NCBI GenBank assembly: GCA_013397455.1 | Contig: VYZB01000116.1 | Span: 588,501-652,500 of the forward strand | Direction of reading: 5' to 3' | Origin: Crotophaga sulcirostris | Taxonomy: Eukaryota > Chordata > Aves > Cuculiformes > Crotophagidae | Length of the DNA stretch: 64,000 nucleotides | Part shown: piece by piece, positions 12,101-23,759 of the stretch | Numbering within the stretch: position 1 is the first letter of the stretch | Layout of the letters: each line of letters opens with the position of its first letter | Notes under the pieces: model-generated | What the model was told of the DNA's origin: nothing | Seen by the model: the letters and a program-made list of their open reading frames with translations, nothing else | The model's database searches: none | Translations under genes and position numbers: made by a program

Positions 12101-14803
12101 TATATTCACTCCACCAGAGCCTCCATGACTTGTTTGCAACCTCAGCAGAGACCAAACTGCAAACCTGCTCAGGGATCTGAACATCCTGTGCTGTGACGTG
12201 TAGGCAGAGCAGTAGTAAAATCCTTCCTCTCTATGCAGGACCCTCCCTGCATGCCTGTGGGACACATTGTAAATGATCTGAGTGGAGATTTGGATACCCA
12301 TCAGAAGTGCAGCTCTTGGACCTGTGGTTAGGACCCCGTGCTGTGTTTGTGGCCATCTGGATAAAGATGGGAATTATTCAGAGCATGTCTATTGCTTGCC
12401 AGAATTATCTGAATGTCATGAGGATGGATAATGATTAAATATAGAATGTTTTTTCTTGTTCTCCAAACTGTTCAGGTCAAAAGGCTGTACCTGGCCAGGT
12501 TTAAGGAAGCATAGACCGACAGACCTCCCACTGCTCCACCCCAAATGATGTGCACTTAGAGGCTTTGTGATCTCTTTGAGAATCGGGCCCTAATCCAGAG
12601 TTCAGAGTGTCCTTGTTTGGGCTGAAGGGGAGCAAAGATGAGCCTGATGTCTGGGGAGATACTTGCAGTGCAGATGGATGCACTGTCTTCTTTGTGTGGT
12701 GGGGAGGCAGAAGGTGCTGTGGCCTTACCCTTATTCCTGATGATTCCTGGGAAGACCAGACTGGGAGTGGCGCTGTGGTTGGAACAGCTATTCCTTTGAC
12801 CCAAACCAGGGTTAAGATCCTCAATGAACGATGGTTGGGGAGTTGTTTGGAAGCAGCTGCTTAGACATTAAAAAAATGTTTGCAATGAAAAAGTGAGGTG
12901 TAGAATTAATCAAGACTAGCTCCTGCCTGATCAGCAGCAGGCAGTCTCCTCGTAAAATGCTTGAATGTTTTTCAGCCTCTTTATTCAGATGATAGAGCCT
13001 TTAGCCAAGAAATATTTTTTTTTTCCCAGCACTGTTAGTCTGTGCAAATAAATGACTTATAAAAACTTTATTAATCCTCTAGGACTGAAACTTTGAATAA
13101 CATTTTTTAGCTAGATAATTTGCTTTCCAGAACTGCCCTGATGATTTGATAAGACCTAGGTTTTCAGCACCTTGTCATCTCTGAGTGTACTGCTTAGTAC
13201 CTGCAAGGGTTGTAAAATATCTTGTGGTTAAGAGTTGAGATATTATGGTTGGTTTTTGGTTTGGTTTTTTGCTTGGGATTTTTTTTTATTCATATTTGAG
13301 GGCTTAAGTGTAAAATTAGTGTTAAACGGACTTTGGATCAGATTCAGTATTTTGGTTCCTTTGCTTTTAATTTTGCCTGTGCTGATAAACTGGACTAAGT
13401 ATAAATGTGGGGACCCACACTTGTAAATGTAAATTTGAAAACCCCTCAACTGTAAAGACTCAAGTGAGCCAGTATAGTTGTAGTGGGTGAGTTAGTCTGC
13501 AAAGAACTTTGTTAGGATAAAAAAAAAAGTAGATGGCAGCACTAAGCTGTTATGAGGGAGAGAGGATTTGAAGGTGAGAAGGATGAAAAAGCCTGTTAAA
13601 TCTGCAATTATTGCAACAGTGCAAAGCTCCCGCAACACTATAGTAACTCATATTAGCAGAAGAACCTTGCAATCTGGTTTCCCTGCTGTTACACTGGGAA
13701 TAGCTACTACTGCTTCCTCTCATTTCATTAGCAAGGACCATATGAGGTCTTAGTGTAATTCTGAGCTAAAACAAGCTCATATCTAGGTTTCTTATAAGGA
13801 TATGACCTGGCTGGTGGTTCTAGCTTGGTGCTAACTTGTTAGCGCTGTTGCTATTGTATCAGAAACAACTCCTTGGCTTCCAAAGTATATGCAAAAGCGT
13901 ACCGAATTTCAATATATTTTCATTTTGGCATATAGGTCTGCGGCAAGTTTCTGGGAGTTATGCTCAGTTAGGAGGACCACATAGCCAAGGGCATTTTTTT
14001 TGACAGAAGTGGCACGTACCAGATTGAAATCTTAAAAATGTGCTGATTATCCAGTATTTGAATTAGTATTTTGACATGCTTCAGCAGAAGCCTTTCATAT
14101 TGAAAACAACTACTTGTCACCTTTTGCTAACTTTGCTGCTCTGCTCCGTGTGGTGTCAAACACTGAGTTAAGGCACCTCTGGAGGAGGGACAGGAGAGGT
14201 TGCATTGGAACCAGGTGACCTCCTTGCTTGGAAAGTATTTTTAAGCAGAGAAAGGCTGTCTTCCAGTTTTGTGAACTCCCAAATAACAAAGAAAAAATCA
14301 CTAATTTGTTGTTGTTCTTGTGCTTTGAGGCCACCTGCCCACCAATATGGAGAGGATTTGGCAGCATGTGCCTGGGAGAGGGGAAGAAACTTGGATACCT
14401 TCAGGACACCCAGCTTTGAACAGAATGGAGGGGAATCCATGTGGTTTAGTTTTGATATAAGAACAATACCAGTTGTTTCCAACTTTCTGTTTAACTGGGA
14501 AGCAGGAGAGCCTGCTGGTAGTGCAGAAGGTGAGCTTCCCCCAGAGGGGTGGTGCATGCAAAAGGGCACTCCTTAGGTGTTGCAAATCAACAAGGAGCAG
14601 AAAAGGGGCTAACAGATGTCACCTGCTGGGGATGAAGGTTGATTTATAGGATTTAAGTGTTCCATGGAAATGAAGGCTTGCAGAGCCTAACTGCAAGAGC
14701 TGATACCAGAGCTGCGGTGCCTCCTCCCCACATAGTTGTGGGCTTTAACTAATTTATTGGAAAGTGTCCAGTGGTTGATAGAGCCAGAGGGTGTGATGTA
14801 GAA
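6139..14803. other. Unassigned intron-like DNA
   Basis: AT-rich sequence without recognisable transposons. It contains an AAAC-type low-complexity stretch near 8549-8567 and a T/A-rich stretch near 9300-9350. There is an acceptor/donor-bounded open stretch at 10876-10977. A somewhat GC-richer block at 12500-12860 and 14160-14580 has overlapping open frames on both strands. Frames open on both strands at once usually mean low stop-codon density, not coding sequence. I assign no gene. Confidence 0.6.
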
Positions 14804-15425
14804 AATCATAGAATTGGAGTCTGTCTCAAGTTGGAAGGGACCCATGAGGATCATGAAGTCCAATTCCCTGCTCCTCACCGGACTACCTGGAACTAAACTA
14901 TATCAGTAAAAGCATTGTCCAGACACTCCTTGAACTATGATGGGCTTGGTGCCATGACCACTTCCTGTTCCAGAGACTGACCACCCTCTCGGTGGAGAAC
15001 CTTCTCTTAATGTCCAGTCTGAACTTCCCCTGATGCAATTTCATTCCATTTCCTCATGTCACCTCACTGGTCACCAGAGAGAGGAGATCAGGACCCTTAC
15101 TCATTACCTCACTTAAGGAAGGTGTAGACAGCAATGAGGGCATCCGTCAGCCTTCTCTTCTCCAAGCTGAAGAGATCAAGTGGTGTCAGCTGTTCCTCAT
15201 CAGTGTTGCCTTTGAGGCCTTCCACCATCTTGGACACACTAACAGTTTGGTGTCCTTGTGGTTGGGGCACCCAAAACTGCACACAGTACCTGAGGTGGGG
15301 TGGCACCAGTGCACTGCAGACTCAGTCACCTCCCTCCACTGGCTTGAGGTACCCCAGGGCACTGTTGGCCTTCTTGGCTGCTAGGGCACATTGTTGGCTC
15401 ACGTTCAACTTGTCATCAACCCAAA
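14804..15425 (-). mobile_element. CR1 LINE fragment, 3' part, 5'-truncated (longest minus-strand copy)
   Basis: Read on the minus strand, this ends in the CR1 3' tail (the plus strand begins AATCATAGAATTGG). It then runs back through the 'GGAAGGGACC...GTCCAATTCCCTGC' segment and the region coding the end of the CR1 reverse transcriptase ORF. Phrases typical of avian CR1 are recognisable: the 'AACTGCACACAGTACCTGAGGTGGGG' stretch around 15275-15300 and 'GCTAGGGCACATTGTTGGCTCA' around 15380-15402. Many substitutions and small indels show a decayed, inactive copy. Weaker similarity may continue to about 15485 (GGCCGATCCAAGCAGCCTG). CR1 elements move by target-primed reverse transcription and are usually 5'-truncated, as here. 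Confidence 0.92.
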
Positions 15426-15966
15426 ACCAAAACGAGGATGACCCTTGCTTGCCCTGAGTGGCCGATCCAAGCAGCCTGTGGCCCTAGCTGGGGCCTCACA
15501 TGGTGGGAGGGTAGGCTATTGGGCTTGTCTTGGTCTGGGCATGTTGGGTTTTTGGTTCTTTTTAATATTGATGACTTAAAAACAAATGGAGTTGGTGGCC
15601 CTCTGTGCTTGACTGAAACCCATGTCCTGCCCTAGAGGAGACAGCACAGGTCACAGGGAAGGTGCCAGAGCTCTCCCTTGCCTGAGGACTGAGCTCTGCA
15701 GAATGCTGCCTCCTCTCCTCGGAGCTCCTGCTCGACTGCCAGATGCTTCATGCCAGCTGGTGGCTTTATTCAGTCAGGAGTTTAGGAAATGACCTGGTTG
15801 TTTTTGAATCTATCCTTAGTATTTAAAAAAAAAAAAACAAACAATAAAAAAGCCTCTTAGTAGGAATCATTACTTCAGTGTGTCTGTTCTACAGAACCAA
15901 GGTTTACTTCTGATGGGACTTCTGCTAGTACGTAGGTTAGAAAGTGATTACCAGTGTATTTAGTTG
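15426..15966. other. Spacer between two minus-strand CR1 fragments
   Basis: The first 60 bases may be a degraded continuation of the flanking CR1 element. A 13-base A run lies at 15825-15837, followed by A-rich sequence to about 15850. No gene is seen. The two flanking CR1 pieces belong to similar subfamilies but both carry the 3' end, so they are separate insertions, not one split element. Confidence 0.55.
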
Positions 15967-16173
15967 TAGAATCACAGACTATCTCAGGACCCATAGGGAT
16001 CATAAAGTCCAACTCCCTGCAGGACAACCTAAACCATATGACTAAAAGAGTCATCCAGATGCTCCTTGAACTCTGGCAGTCTTGGCACTGTGACCACTTC
16101 CCTGGGAAGCCTGTTCCAGTGACTGACCACCCTTTCCATGAAGAACTTTCTCCTAACGTCTAATCTGAACTTC
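15967..16173 (-). mobile_element. CR1 LINE fragment, 3' end
   Basis: The plus strand begins TAGAATCACAGACTATCTCA and continues through CATAAAGTCCAACTCCCTGC to TCTAATCTGAACTTC. This is the reverse complement of the last roughly 205 bases of a CR1 element, including the 'gaagaactttctcctaacgtc' segment (CR1 RT C-terminus 'KKFF' on the other strand). It is a 5'-truncated dead copy, moderately diverged, close in type to the copy at 14804. Confidence 0.9.
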
Positions 16174-17922
16174 TTTTTTTGTCAGTTTGAACGATTGCAA
16201 ACAGAAAATCGGTTGTGTGGTTGGATATCTGGTGTTGCTAATAACAAAATCCCCCAAAATAAAATAACTAAACCCCAAACAAAAAAAGTACCTATGAACA
16301 TTTCACATAGGTTGGTTTGTAGCTTCTCCTGGGCTTTATATGGTCCTGATGGCATGTACTGTTTGTTAATATAAATACTATAGAAATCTGGTGGGATTTA
16401 AGACTGCTACAACAAAATGTAATTTTGCAAAGCAGCAAGTAAATTCTAATTCTGGAGAACTGAATGTGTTTTGAGGACATAGTTTTTAATACTACCATTT
16501 TTATGCCCTCTTGAGCAGCAAAGGTCGTTAAGTGACGCATGCTAGGAAAGGAAGAGCTTGTTCATCTTGTGGATCTTATGGTTCTGTCATGCCCTCAGTA
16601 AGTAGAAATGAAATATGATAATGTGTGGTTTTGTCTGAATTTAAATTCATGTGATATTGCTTTTTTTTTTATTAAGGATGTTAGTTTAACTGGATGAGTA
16701 TTTTTCTGAAAAACACCGTTTTTGAGGGCTAAATGTGTTGTATCCAAAATAAGCTTAAAAATAGACTGACCATGGAGCTGCCAGAATTCTGGTCCCTCTA
16801 ATCAAGTACCTATTTCCATCAGTTCCCATGGCCAACCATTTGTAAAAGGAGACATCAAGTTTTGATTTGGGCAGTTGTATTTGTCTCTTGGTACCTTTCA
16901 GGGCTTATTCCAGAAGTTAAATACCCTGTACTGAGAATATTTTTCATGAACTCTTAAATCTCTTTGTTCTTAACCGTATAAACGTGTCTGATTGCTTTGC
17001 AGTAGGATTCCTGCATTTGGGGCATTGACAGCTGCTTCTGGCTTCAAGCTTTGCAGTGTGGTTAGACATTTTGAGACTATCTCATTTTTATCTGTTCTAT
17101 AACTTGTAGCTTTTATTGAATTCCCCTTTGTTATGAGACCAAGAGGAGAGAAACTGAAGTTATGACTTCTCTCTTCTAGTCACAATTTTATATTTTTGTT
17201 TTGTCTCTAAAGTCTGCTATTCAGTCTTCAGTCTGTCTTCAAATAAGTGTTTCCACATCCAAAATATTGTTGTTATGGTCCTCTGAGCCCTCTCTGAGAC
17301 TGCAGTATTTCCCTTGGATTTGGGTGTCTAGCACAGAGAACAAGGAAGCAATAGTGTTGATTTGATAGTGGCACTTCAGAACTGCATTATTGCTCAAACT
17401 AACACACTGAAGGGGTTTTTTTGGTATTGTTTTCCTTGTCTCATTGAGCAGTTGTTTCAGGTTTTTTCATGACCTTTCCAGAATGGTCCCCATATGAATT
17501 TAGCTGAAATGCTTAAGAGAAGTCTAGCTTGCTCTCCCTGAGATGAAATGAGTCAATCTATTCTGCTTATTTCAATACAGATTATCGTTGGTGTCTTTAA
17601 GGGTGGGAATTTCCCTTATGCTTAGATCAATGGCTTGTCTGAGTGATCCTGAAGATTAAGATGCTTTTGGGAATTTGAATTGAATCTTATTCTGGTTTTG
17701 GAACTAGACTAATGTCAAGAAATTTGTGAATGGATGCTGACTTCTCATGTGTATATCAAGGGTGTGTGTTTTATCAAGGGTCCTGTAGTTGCACTGGTTT
17801 CCTTTTCTTTACTAAGCCTTACATCTGGAGATGGTGATTTGTCAAAGTTTAGCTGTTCTCTTACTGTTCTCAGGATTAGACAGTAACTTTTGCCTCTTTC
17901 TTTTTTTCACTGTTGTGAATAG
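16174..17922. other. Unassigned DNA, ending in a polypyrimidine tract and splice acceptor
   Basis: AT-rich, with no repeats recognised. A donor-like CTCA|GTAAGT occurs at 16596/16597, but the exon it would close has stops in all frames. The last 35 bases form a branch/polypyrimidine region (TGCCTCTTTCTTTTTTTCAC) ending in AATAG, the acceptor of the next feature. Confidence 0.6.
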
Positions 17923-18000
17923 AACATGGAGGATAAGAATGAGCAGTGTGACGTGGTGTACATCATGCCCACTCTGTTTGACAAGCTGTACGACCCCTGA
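17923..18000 (+). CDS. Candidate last coding exon of an unidentified gene (partial CDS)
   Basis: A good 3' splice site (long pyrimidine tract, then TAG) precedes AAC ATG GAG GAT... and 25 codons that end in TGA at 17998-18000. The methionine is at 17926. The peptide from it starts MEDKNEQCDVVYIM and ends FDKLYDP. Codon choice is strikingly coding-like (GTG GTG TAC ATC ATG CCC ACT CTG TTT GAC AAG CTG TAC GAC), unlike the AT-rich surroundings. No donor site follows; instead there is a UTR-like stretch and a poly(A) signal, as for a terminal exon. Upstream exons are not visible, so the entry frame is assumed (phase 0). The acidic N-terminal half and hydrophobic VVYIMPTLF core give no domain I recognise. 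It could be a constitutive or an alternative last exon, a retrocopy fragment, or chance. I do not name the gene. Confidence 0.5.
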   Translation, partial: NMEDKNEQCDVVYIMPTLFDKLYDP

Positions 18001-18575
18001 GGTTTCTGTTGGCTCAAGCTGGAGCAGTAGTGCTTGACAAGTCTTGTGTTTGAGTCCTCGAGGTCTACACTGCAACACACCCCGACTGAGCAATGTCCTT
18101 CTCTGCTTGTGTGTCTCATCCCATCCCACCCATTCTCACATGCTGCTTTTATAATGAGTCAAGTCGAACTGCTTTCAAAGACTTGATCAAAAAACCCTCG
18201 AACCCAACCTCTCTCCCTCCCTCCAACAAATGTGTCTTCGACTTCTGGCTGTCATTTCTCCAGTTGTTCTCTGAACAGTTGCCCCAAGGCTTTTACTTCT
18301 CTGTTCATTTGTGCTGATTTAAGCTGAACATGGCTGATTTATGAAATACATCCTAAACAAAGTTGGCTGACTAGCAAGGGTTTTTTCCCTTCATGGGAAC
18401 TTAATTACTGGGGGGTAGGAAGGATTTAGGTGGCTGGTGTTTTTCTGGTTTTATTCAATTTTCATGAAAATTAGATCCAAACATAAGTACCGCGAATTTT
18501 CTTCATGCTGTAAATTCTAAGAAAATATTTATAAACACTGAAACAAACAAATAAAAATGTATCCTTTGCTTGTTT
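18001..18575 (+). other. Putative 3' UTR of the terminal exon at 17923
   Basis: This stretch follows the TGA and runs to a poly(A) signal at 18550-18555, with a T/G-rich downstream element (TTTGCTTGTTTGCTTTG) at about 18565-18581. It has pyrimidine-rich patches (CTCTCTCCCTCCCTCC near 18210) and no strong donor site. The exact cleavage point is a guess from the usual 10-30 base offset. A second AATAAA lies near 18735 and could act as a distal signal. Confidence 0.4.
18550..18555 (+). promoter_or_regulatory. AATAAA polyadenylation signal
   Basis: A canonical hexamer about 550 bases after the candidate stop codon, with a GU-rich element 10-30 bases downstream. AATAAA is frequent in AT-rich DNA, so its value comes only from this arrangement. 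Confidence 0.4.
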
Positions 18576-21500
18576 GCTTTGAAGTAACACTTGTATATAA
18601 TCAAATGACTCCAGAAGCTGGCAGACTGCTTTAAGAACAACATCAAATGTGATTAAAGAAAATACTCAGTTGGCAACCATTGGACCTTTATCACAGTTAA
18701 GGCTTCTCAGTGCTCCTGAAACAATGTAAGAATGAATAAATAACCATCTTTGCAAAACCTGAGGCGATCATGTCTGTTTAGCCCCCGTCTTCCCATTCTG
18801 CTCAGTGACTTTCTGCATTTCTGCAGTGCCTTTCACTCGTGTGTGTCAGACTTTGCAGAGCTGTACGGATGGGAAGCTAAGATGCGGAGAGGAGAAGGGA
18901 TTTGCCTGAGGCTCTCGGATCAAATGTCTTCCCGGTTCTGGTAGCAAAAATTGCCAATAGCACATTTTCTCTCTAGGCTCAAATAATCTGTTGTCCTGTA
19001 GGCCAGCACTGTTTATCTGTGCCTGGGTGACCTGGGCAGGTGACCTGCCCTCAGGGGTGGGTTAGGGCCCCTCTGCTGCAGCGGTGAGACAGGGCTTTGC
19101 CTGCGCTTCGGGCAGGTGATAATAAAACCACATCTGCCCAGCTGCTAAGGACTCGGTTGGTCTTAAAGGTAAAATTTGCTTCTAGTATGACTGTCCATCC
19201 TAGTCCTCGTAGAACAGATGGAGACAAGACAGTGATATTCTGTAATCTTTTTTTTCCCTCTAAAGGCGAAGTGGTCCTTGACTCAAAGAGACTGAGAAAT
19301 CTGCTCTGTCGTATGCTGCCACAGCAGTGCCTGTGGCTTTCAGCACTTGAATTTTGCCACTTTATTTTGTGAAATACCTGTGAGATGCTGTAGGCTCTTT
19401 AGAAAGACCCTCAGTCTGCTCCAGTGTGCCTCTGTGATGGCCAGCAGCCCCAGAGACCTTGCCAGGGAGCTGGTGAACACTATGCAGAGGAGTAGTAAAG
19501 AAGAATGGGCTGGAGCTCTAGAAGAGAGACCTGGTTTTGAAGCTGAGACTGAAGCAAAGTTTTCTGATCCTGGCAAAGGAGGCTGTGATGGGGATTGCCT
19601 TGAAGCCTGCTGGGCATCAACGTGGGAGGGTTCATGTGAGCAAACCTGGAAAAAAACCAAAATAGACTGTGCCTTGTGACAGCCTTTGTAAAGACTGGAG
19701 GTTGAGGTTCTGTAGTTCTGTGAGTGGCTTAGGCAAGGTTGGAAGAGGCATCATGCTGAAGGGAAATGCATGTATCTTTGGTTTGGTGATTATGTGATGC
19801 AAGTGTAGATTAGATCTGCACAGTCCTAAATGGTTGGGTTATCTGTGCTGTGTTTTACTGAGTGTGAGTAGCTCAACTGGGGCAGCTACTTGTAACTGCT
19901 TGCTTCCTTAAATGAGATGCCTCTTGTAAGGTTGGGTAGCAGGAGGCAGCAATGCTCTGGGTACCTGGAAGAACGTGGATAACTGATCTGCAGTACAGTT
20001 CAAAGCAATACCTCCAGCACCAGTGCTCTGCAGTGAGCCTTCACATTGGTGCAGCGACAAATGGAGCTGATAGACTTGAGTGTATGGCAATGATCTATCA
20101 GAATGCTATCTTGATAGATAGTCCTCATCCTGTTGCTGCTGGATGCTGTGGGGATTACTCTGTATTGCCTGCAGGTGGATTTTTTTGCTTGTAAAAACCA
20201 TGAGTCATGAAGCAGGAAGAGCCTTTTACGCTGTTCTAGGTATCTGATGCTCAGACTCCAACAGGAGCTGTCAGATATTTCTTTCTTAGTAGCAGAGGGA
20301 AGCTAGGGCTATGGGGTGGGACTGAAACTCTTCAGCAGGAAGATATCCTTAAAGCTGGGACTCAAGCCAGGATCAGAGAAGCAGTGGGTAATACTGCTGC
20401 AGAGATGAGTGGTGTAAGCAGCGGGTATCAGAGCAAGTAGGGTGTTGAAAATCTGAAGCACTGTCCAGAAGGGAAACATCCATGCAAGGAAAGAAGGATG
20501 TGCAGGAAGGAGATGATGGAGCTTTTCTTGTTTGAGCTTAAAGGAGAATTAAGAGGATAATCTGCTGTGACAGCTGCCAGGTAGCTACTGTACTACTGCG
20601 TTAGCGATGCGCCAGTCCTTTCCTAGCACCCACAGCTGCCAGCTGCTGATAGAGGGATACAGCCATGGATGGAGCCAAGTGGAGATATTCTCTACATGAG
20701 GAAGAAGGAAGATCTTGGCTTATGGGGAAAAGAGCAGCAATTACAGAGAGCAAAATACTTCTTTTCTGCTTAAAATAGGTGACTTCGTTAAAGATAGGCT
20801 GCAGTGTTGCTTATGCAATTCTGAAAACATTCAAGAAGGCAGGAAGTAGCAACTGAAAAGGTTGCTTGTACTAATCTTGCTGCTGAGAGCTGTTAGGTGC
20901 TGAAGCCTTTGGGTTATTCAGATTGTTTTATTTCCATATTTGAAAACCATCTGAGAACGAAATTACTGTCAAACTATCATCCCGTTGTGTTGTTGTGTCT
21001 TCCAGTTGCGTTCTCATAGAGGTTGACAGTGCTTCCAACCTGAGAATGTTGCGAATTACCCCTCTTTTTTGGTTATTGCTTGCTTTAATTGCCTTATCAC
21101 TTGGTTCTTGCCATGATGGGGTTTCTCCTCATCTGTCATGAGCACATTTAAGAAGGTAGTTAGACAAGTCTTTAAGCTTTGAATGGTGGTTGTGGCAGAA
21201 AGCAGTTTGAAGTATTCAGCCCTTTGGAGGAACCTTGCATTCTAACAGACTAGATGAGCCACTCTTTTTCTTTCTATAACCAAGCCAACCCTGCTGTGGT
21301 CTGTCAGGACTTACTCTTATCTGAGGATCAAGAGGTCATGAGTTCCCATTTCCCTTTTTGGCTCTTTGTAGGCAGTGCTTTAGGAATGAGGAGTATCTGC
21401 TGGCTCTGGTATTTGACTGCCACTTGAGAACTAGACTGAGGGGCTGTCCTAGGACAGCTTTTCTTGAAGTGACCTACTACTTTCATCTGGCACCACCATC

Positions 21501-23743
21501 TCACCCAACCAGCGAAACTGCATGTGCCAAATTGTGTGCTTGTTTGATAGCTCCAGAGTACAGACAACAGTTTTTTTTCTTAGCATGGGGACCAAACCCA
21601 GGAATGAAGGGGAAGGATGGCTAATAGTTACCTGCTGCTTGGCAAATAATTCTGGCAAAGTGCACAAAACATCTATTGTTACTAATTGGTCCACGCAAGC
21701 TTTCACCTATATCTCACCTAAGAGGCGAAGGTTTGTGCTTTGAACATGGGAAGGGTCAGGGTTAACTATCCCATCTTCTTTTATTTAGAAAAAAACAGCA
21801 AAACAAATGGGTAGTTCAACACTATAGGAAAGTATCCTTTAAGATCGTTTGACCGTAAAAGAAAGCCTGTTACGCACTAACAAAAGCAATTGCTGGGTAT
21901 TTTTACAAGTGGCTGCATGTGTTACTGGCTTATGCCACTTCTGGCAAGTTCAGCAGTTAAGCAATATTCTAAGCAGTGGTGGAATGCAGGGCAATAACAG
22001 GGGAAACTCACACTAATGGAGAGCTTGCCTAAACTATTTAAAGATTTAAACTGGTCAAATCCCTAACTTAAGTCCGAGGAAAAAATGTTGAAATGTGTTA
22101 GTTTACAGATGTGGTGTAGAATGATATCCTTTTGAGTCCAGCTGGACATCTTCAGCTTGAAAAGAAAATCAGCAACACCAATAGATACAAAGTCTGTTCT
22201 ACAAAGAGCTGTTAGTCTCCCTGGAAAGATGCCTGAAATAAAAAATTCTCCACCACCCTGAAATAAGTACCACTGGTGGATCTTTTCCTACAAGGGGGTT
22301 CAGGAGCAAAAAATGTGGATCATCCATCAAGCAAGTTTCTTGAGGTCTTTTATGACTTTTCATCATTTCTAGTGACACAGGGCAGCCACTGTTTGCTGTA
22401 TCAGTTCGGTTTAGGCTTTTTTTTTCTTAAAAAAAAACTAGTAGCATCGGGGAAAAATAGAGCAGCATGAGAGAGTTCAGTACTTTTGCAGAATGGACAG
22501 GCAAACTAGTCTGCTAGGAAGTATGATAATTAAAAGCAAACTACAGTTGTCAAAATAAATGAAGAAAACATAGTCTATGGTACATTAACTTGTTTGCTTA
22601 CTTGCACATACCCGAATTCTTTTGGATTAGCAACTGGTCTCCCGCTCATTAGTGAGCATTAATTAGATTCTATTGTGATACTTATTGGCAAATTTGAGAA
22701 TAGAGAAAGAAAAGGAAACAAGAATTGTTGGGACTGGGACCAATACACTACTAAGCACTTGTTGACTTGATCTGAATTTAAAGGCGTAATTTAAGCTTCC
22801 CTTCGTGACGGGAGAACCAGCTGCCTGCAACCTGCCAGGACAGCAGCAAACTCGCTGTTGTGTTGTCAGTCACAGTCTAGTTGCTATGTGATTTAGGTTT
22901 GATTTTTTTTTGAGAAATGTCAGAGATATTGCAGACCCTCCTGTGTGGCTAAACCTGGGCTATAGTCTTGCCCTTTGCCCCTTCCTTTTGTGCTGGGAGT
23001 CAAGTGATGCAGTTTGGCCGTTTTTGTGTTCCACCCATTGGAGCTGCAACTGCCTCCACTGTTACTTATAGCTTTCCCAGAAGATGCAACATGAAATTGG
23101 GGTGAATCTTGCCAGCTCCTTCACTGTCTGTGAATAGCATTAGTGAAAACTGACTGTAGAAGAAATCCTCGTGGTGCTTCTGGAGAGCCAGCGGCTGTGT
23201 CTAAAGCATTTCCATGCTACTGACATCAGGGAACGAAGCACTGGTTTGTGTCACAGTCACGACCTGAATCCCTGCAACAGAAGAGGCTTCTGTGTGTGTG
23301 TGAAGATGGCAGAGAAGATATTTTAGTAAATGCATTAATTCTTAGACAATGACTGTGTGGGGTGTGATTCTTCCCCCTCTGTATCAAGGAGGTTTGTGTC
23401 TTGACTGGTGAATTTTACGTAAGAGGGACAGGAAAGCAAGTGCGTAATTCATTGAACTGTGCTTTAATCAGACGTTAGCACTTTGCAGTTCCACATCTGT
23501 GTCTTCCTAGCTATCTCAGCAAGTTTTTGTGGATAACAGTAAAACACGAATCGTGCCACTCTTATCTTTTCTTGCTTCACCAAGCAGGACTCAAATGAGG
23601 AGGTCAGTTACAGTGATACCGAGCCAAAGAGCCTCAGAGGGTTTTAGCTGAGAAAAGACTGCAGTGGGAAAGAAACCCTGGTGATATGATGCAGCAGAAG
23701 CTCCTTAGTGTTTCTAGTATCCAGGATGTGAAGGAAAAAGCAA

Positions 23744-23759
23744 TTTTTTTTTTTTTTTT
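23744..23759. repeat. 16-base T homopolymer
   Basis: An uninterrupted T run in the plus strand, preceded by AAGGAAAAAGCAA. No CR1 or other poly(A)-tailed element can be seen attached to it, so it is treated as simple low-complexity sequence. Confidence 0.85.

Noticed and set aside
14168..14576. Overlapping 123- and 133-codon frames on opposite strands, with a good donor (AGAAG|GTGAGC) at 14531
   Set aside because: Both-strand openness indicates few stop codons by composition. No convincing acceptor pairs with the donor.
18750..18944. 64-codon plus-strand open frame after the candidate poly(A) site
   Set aside because: An internal acceptor-like TTTCTGCAG exists, but the frame has no donor or homology and is short.
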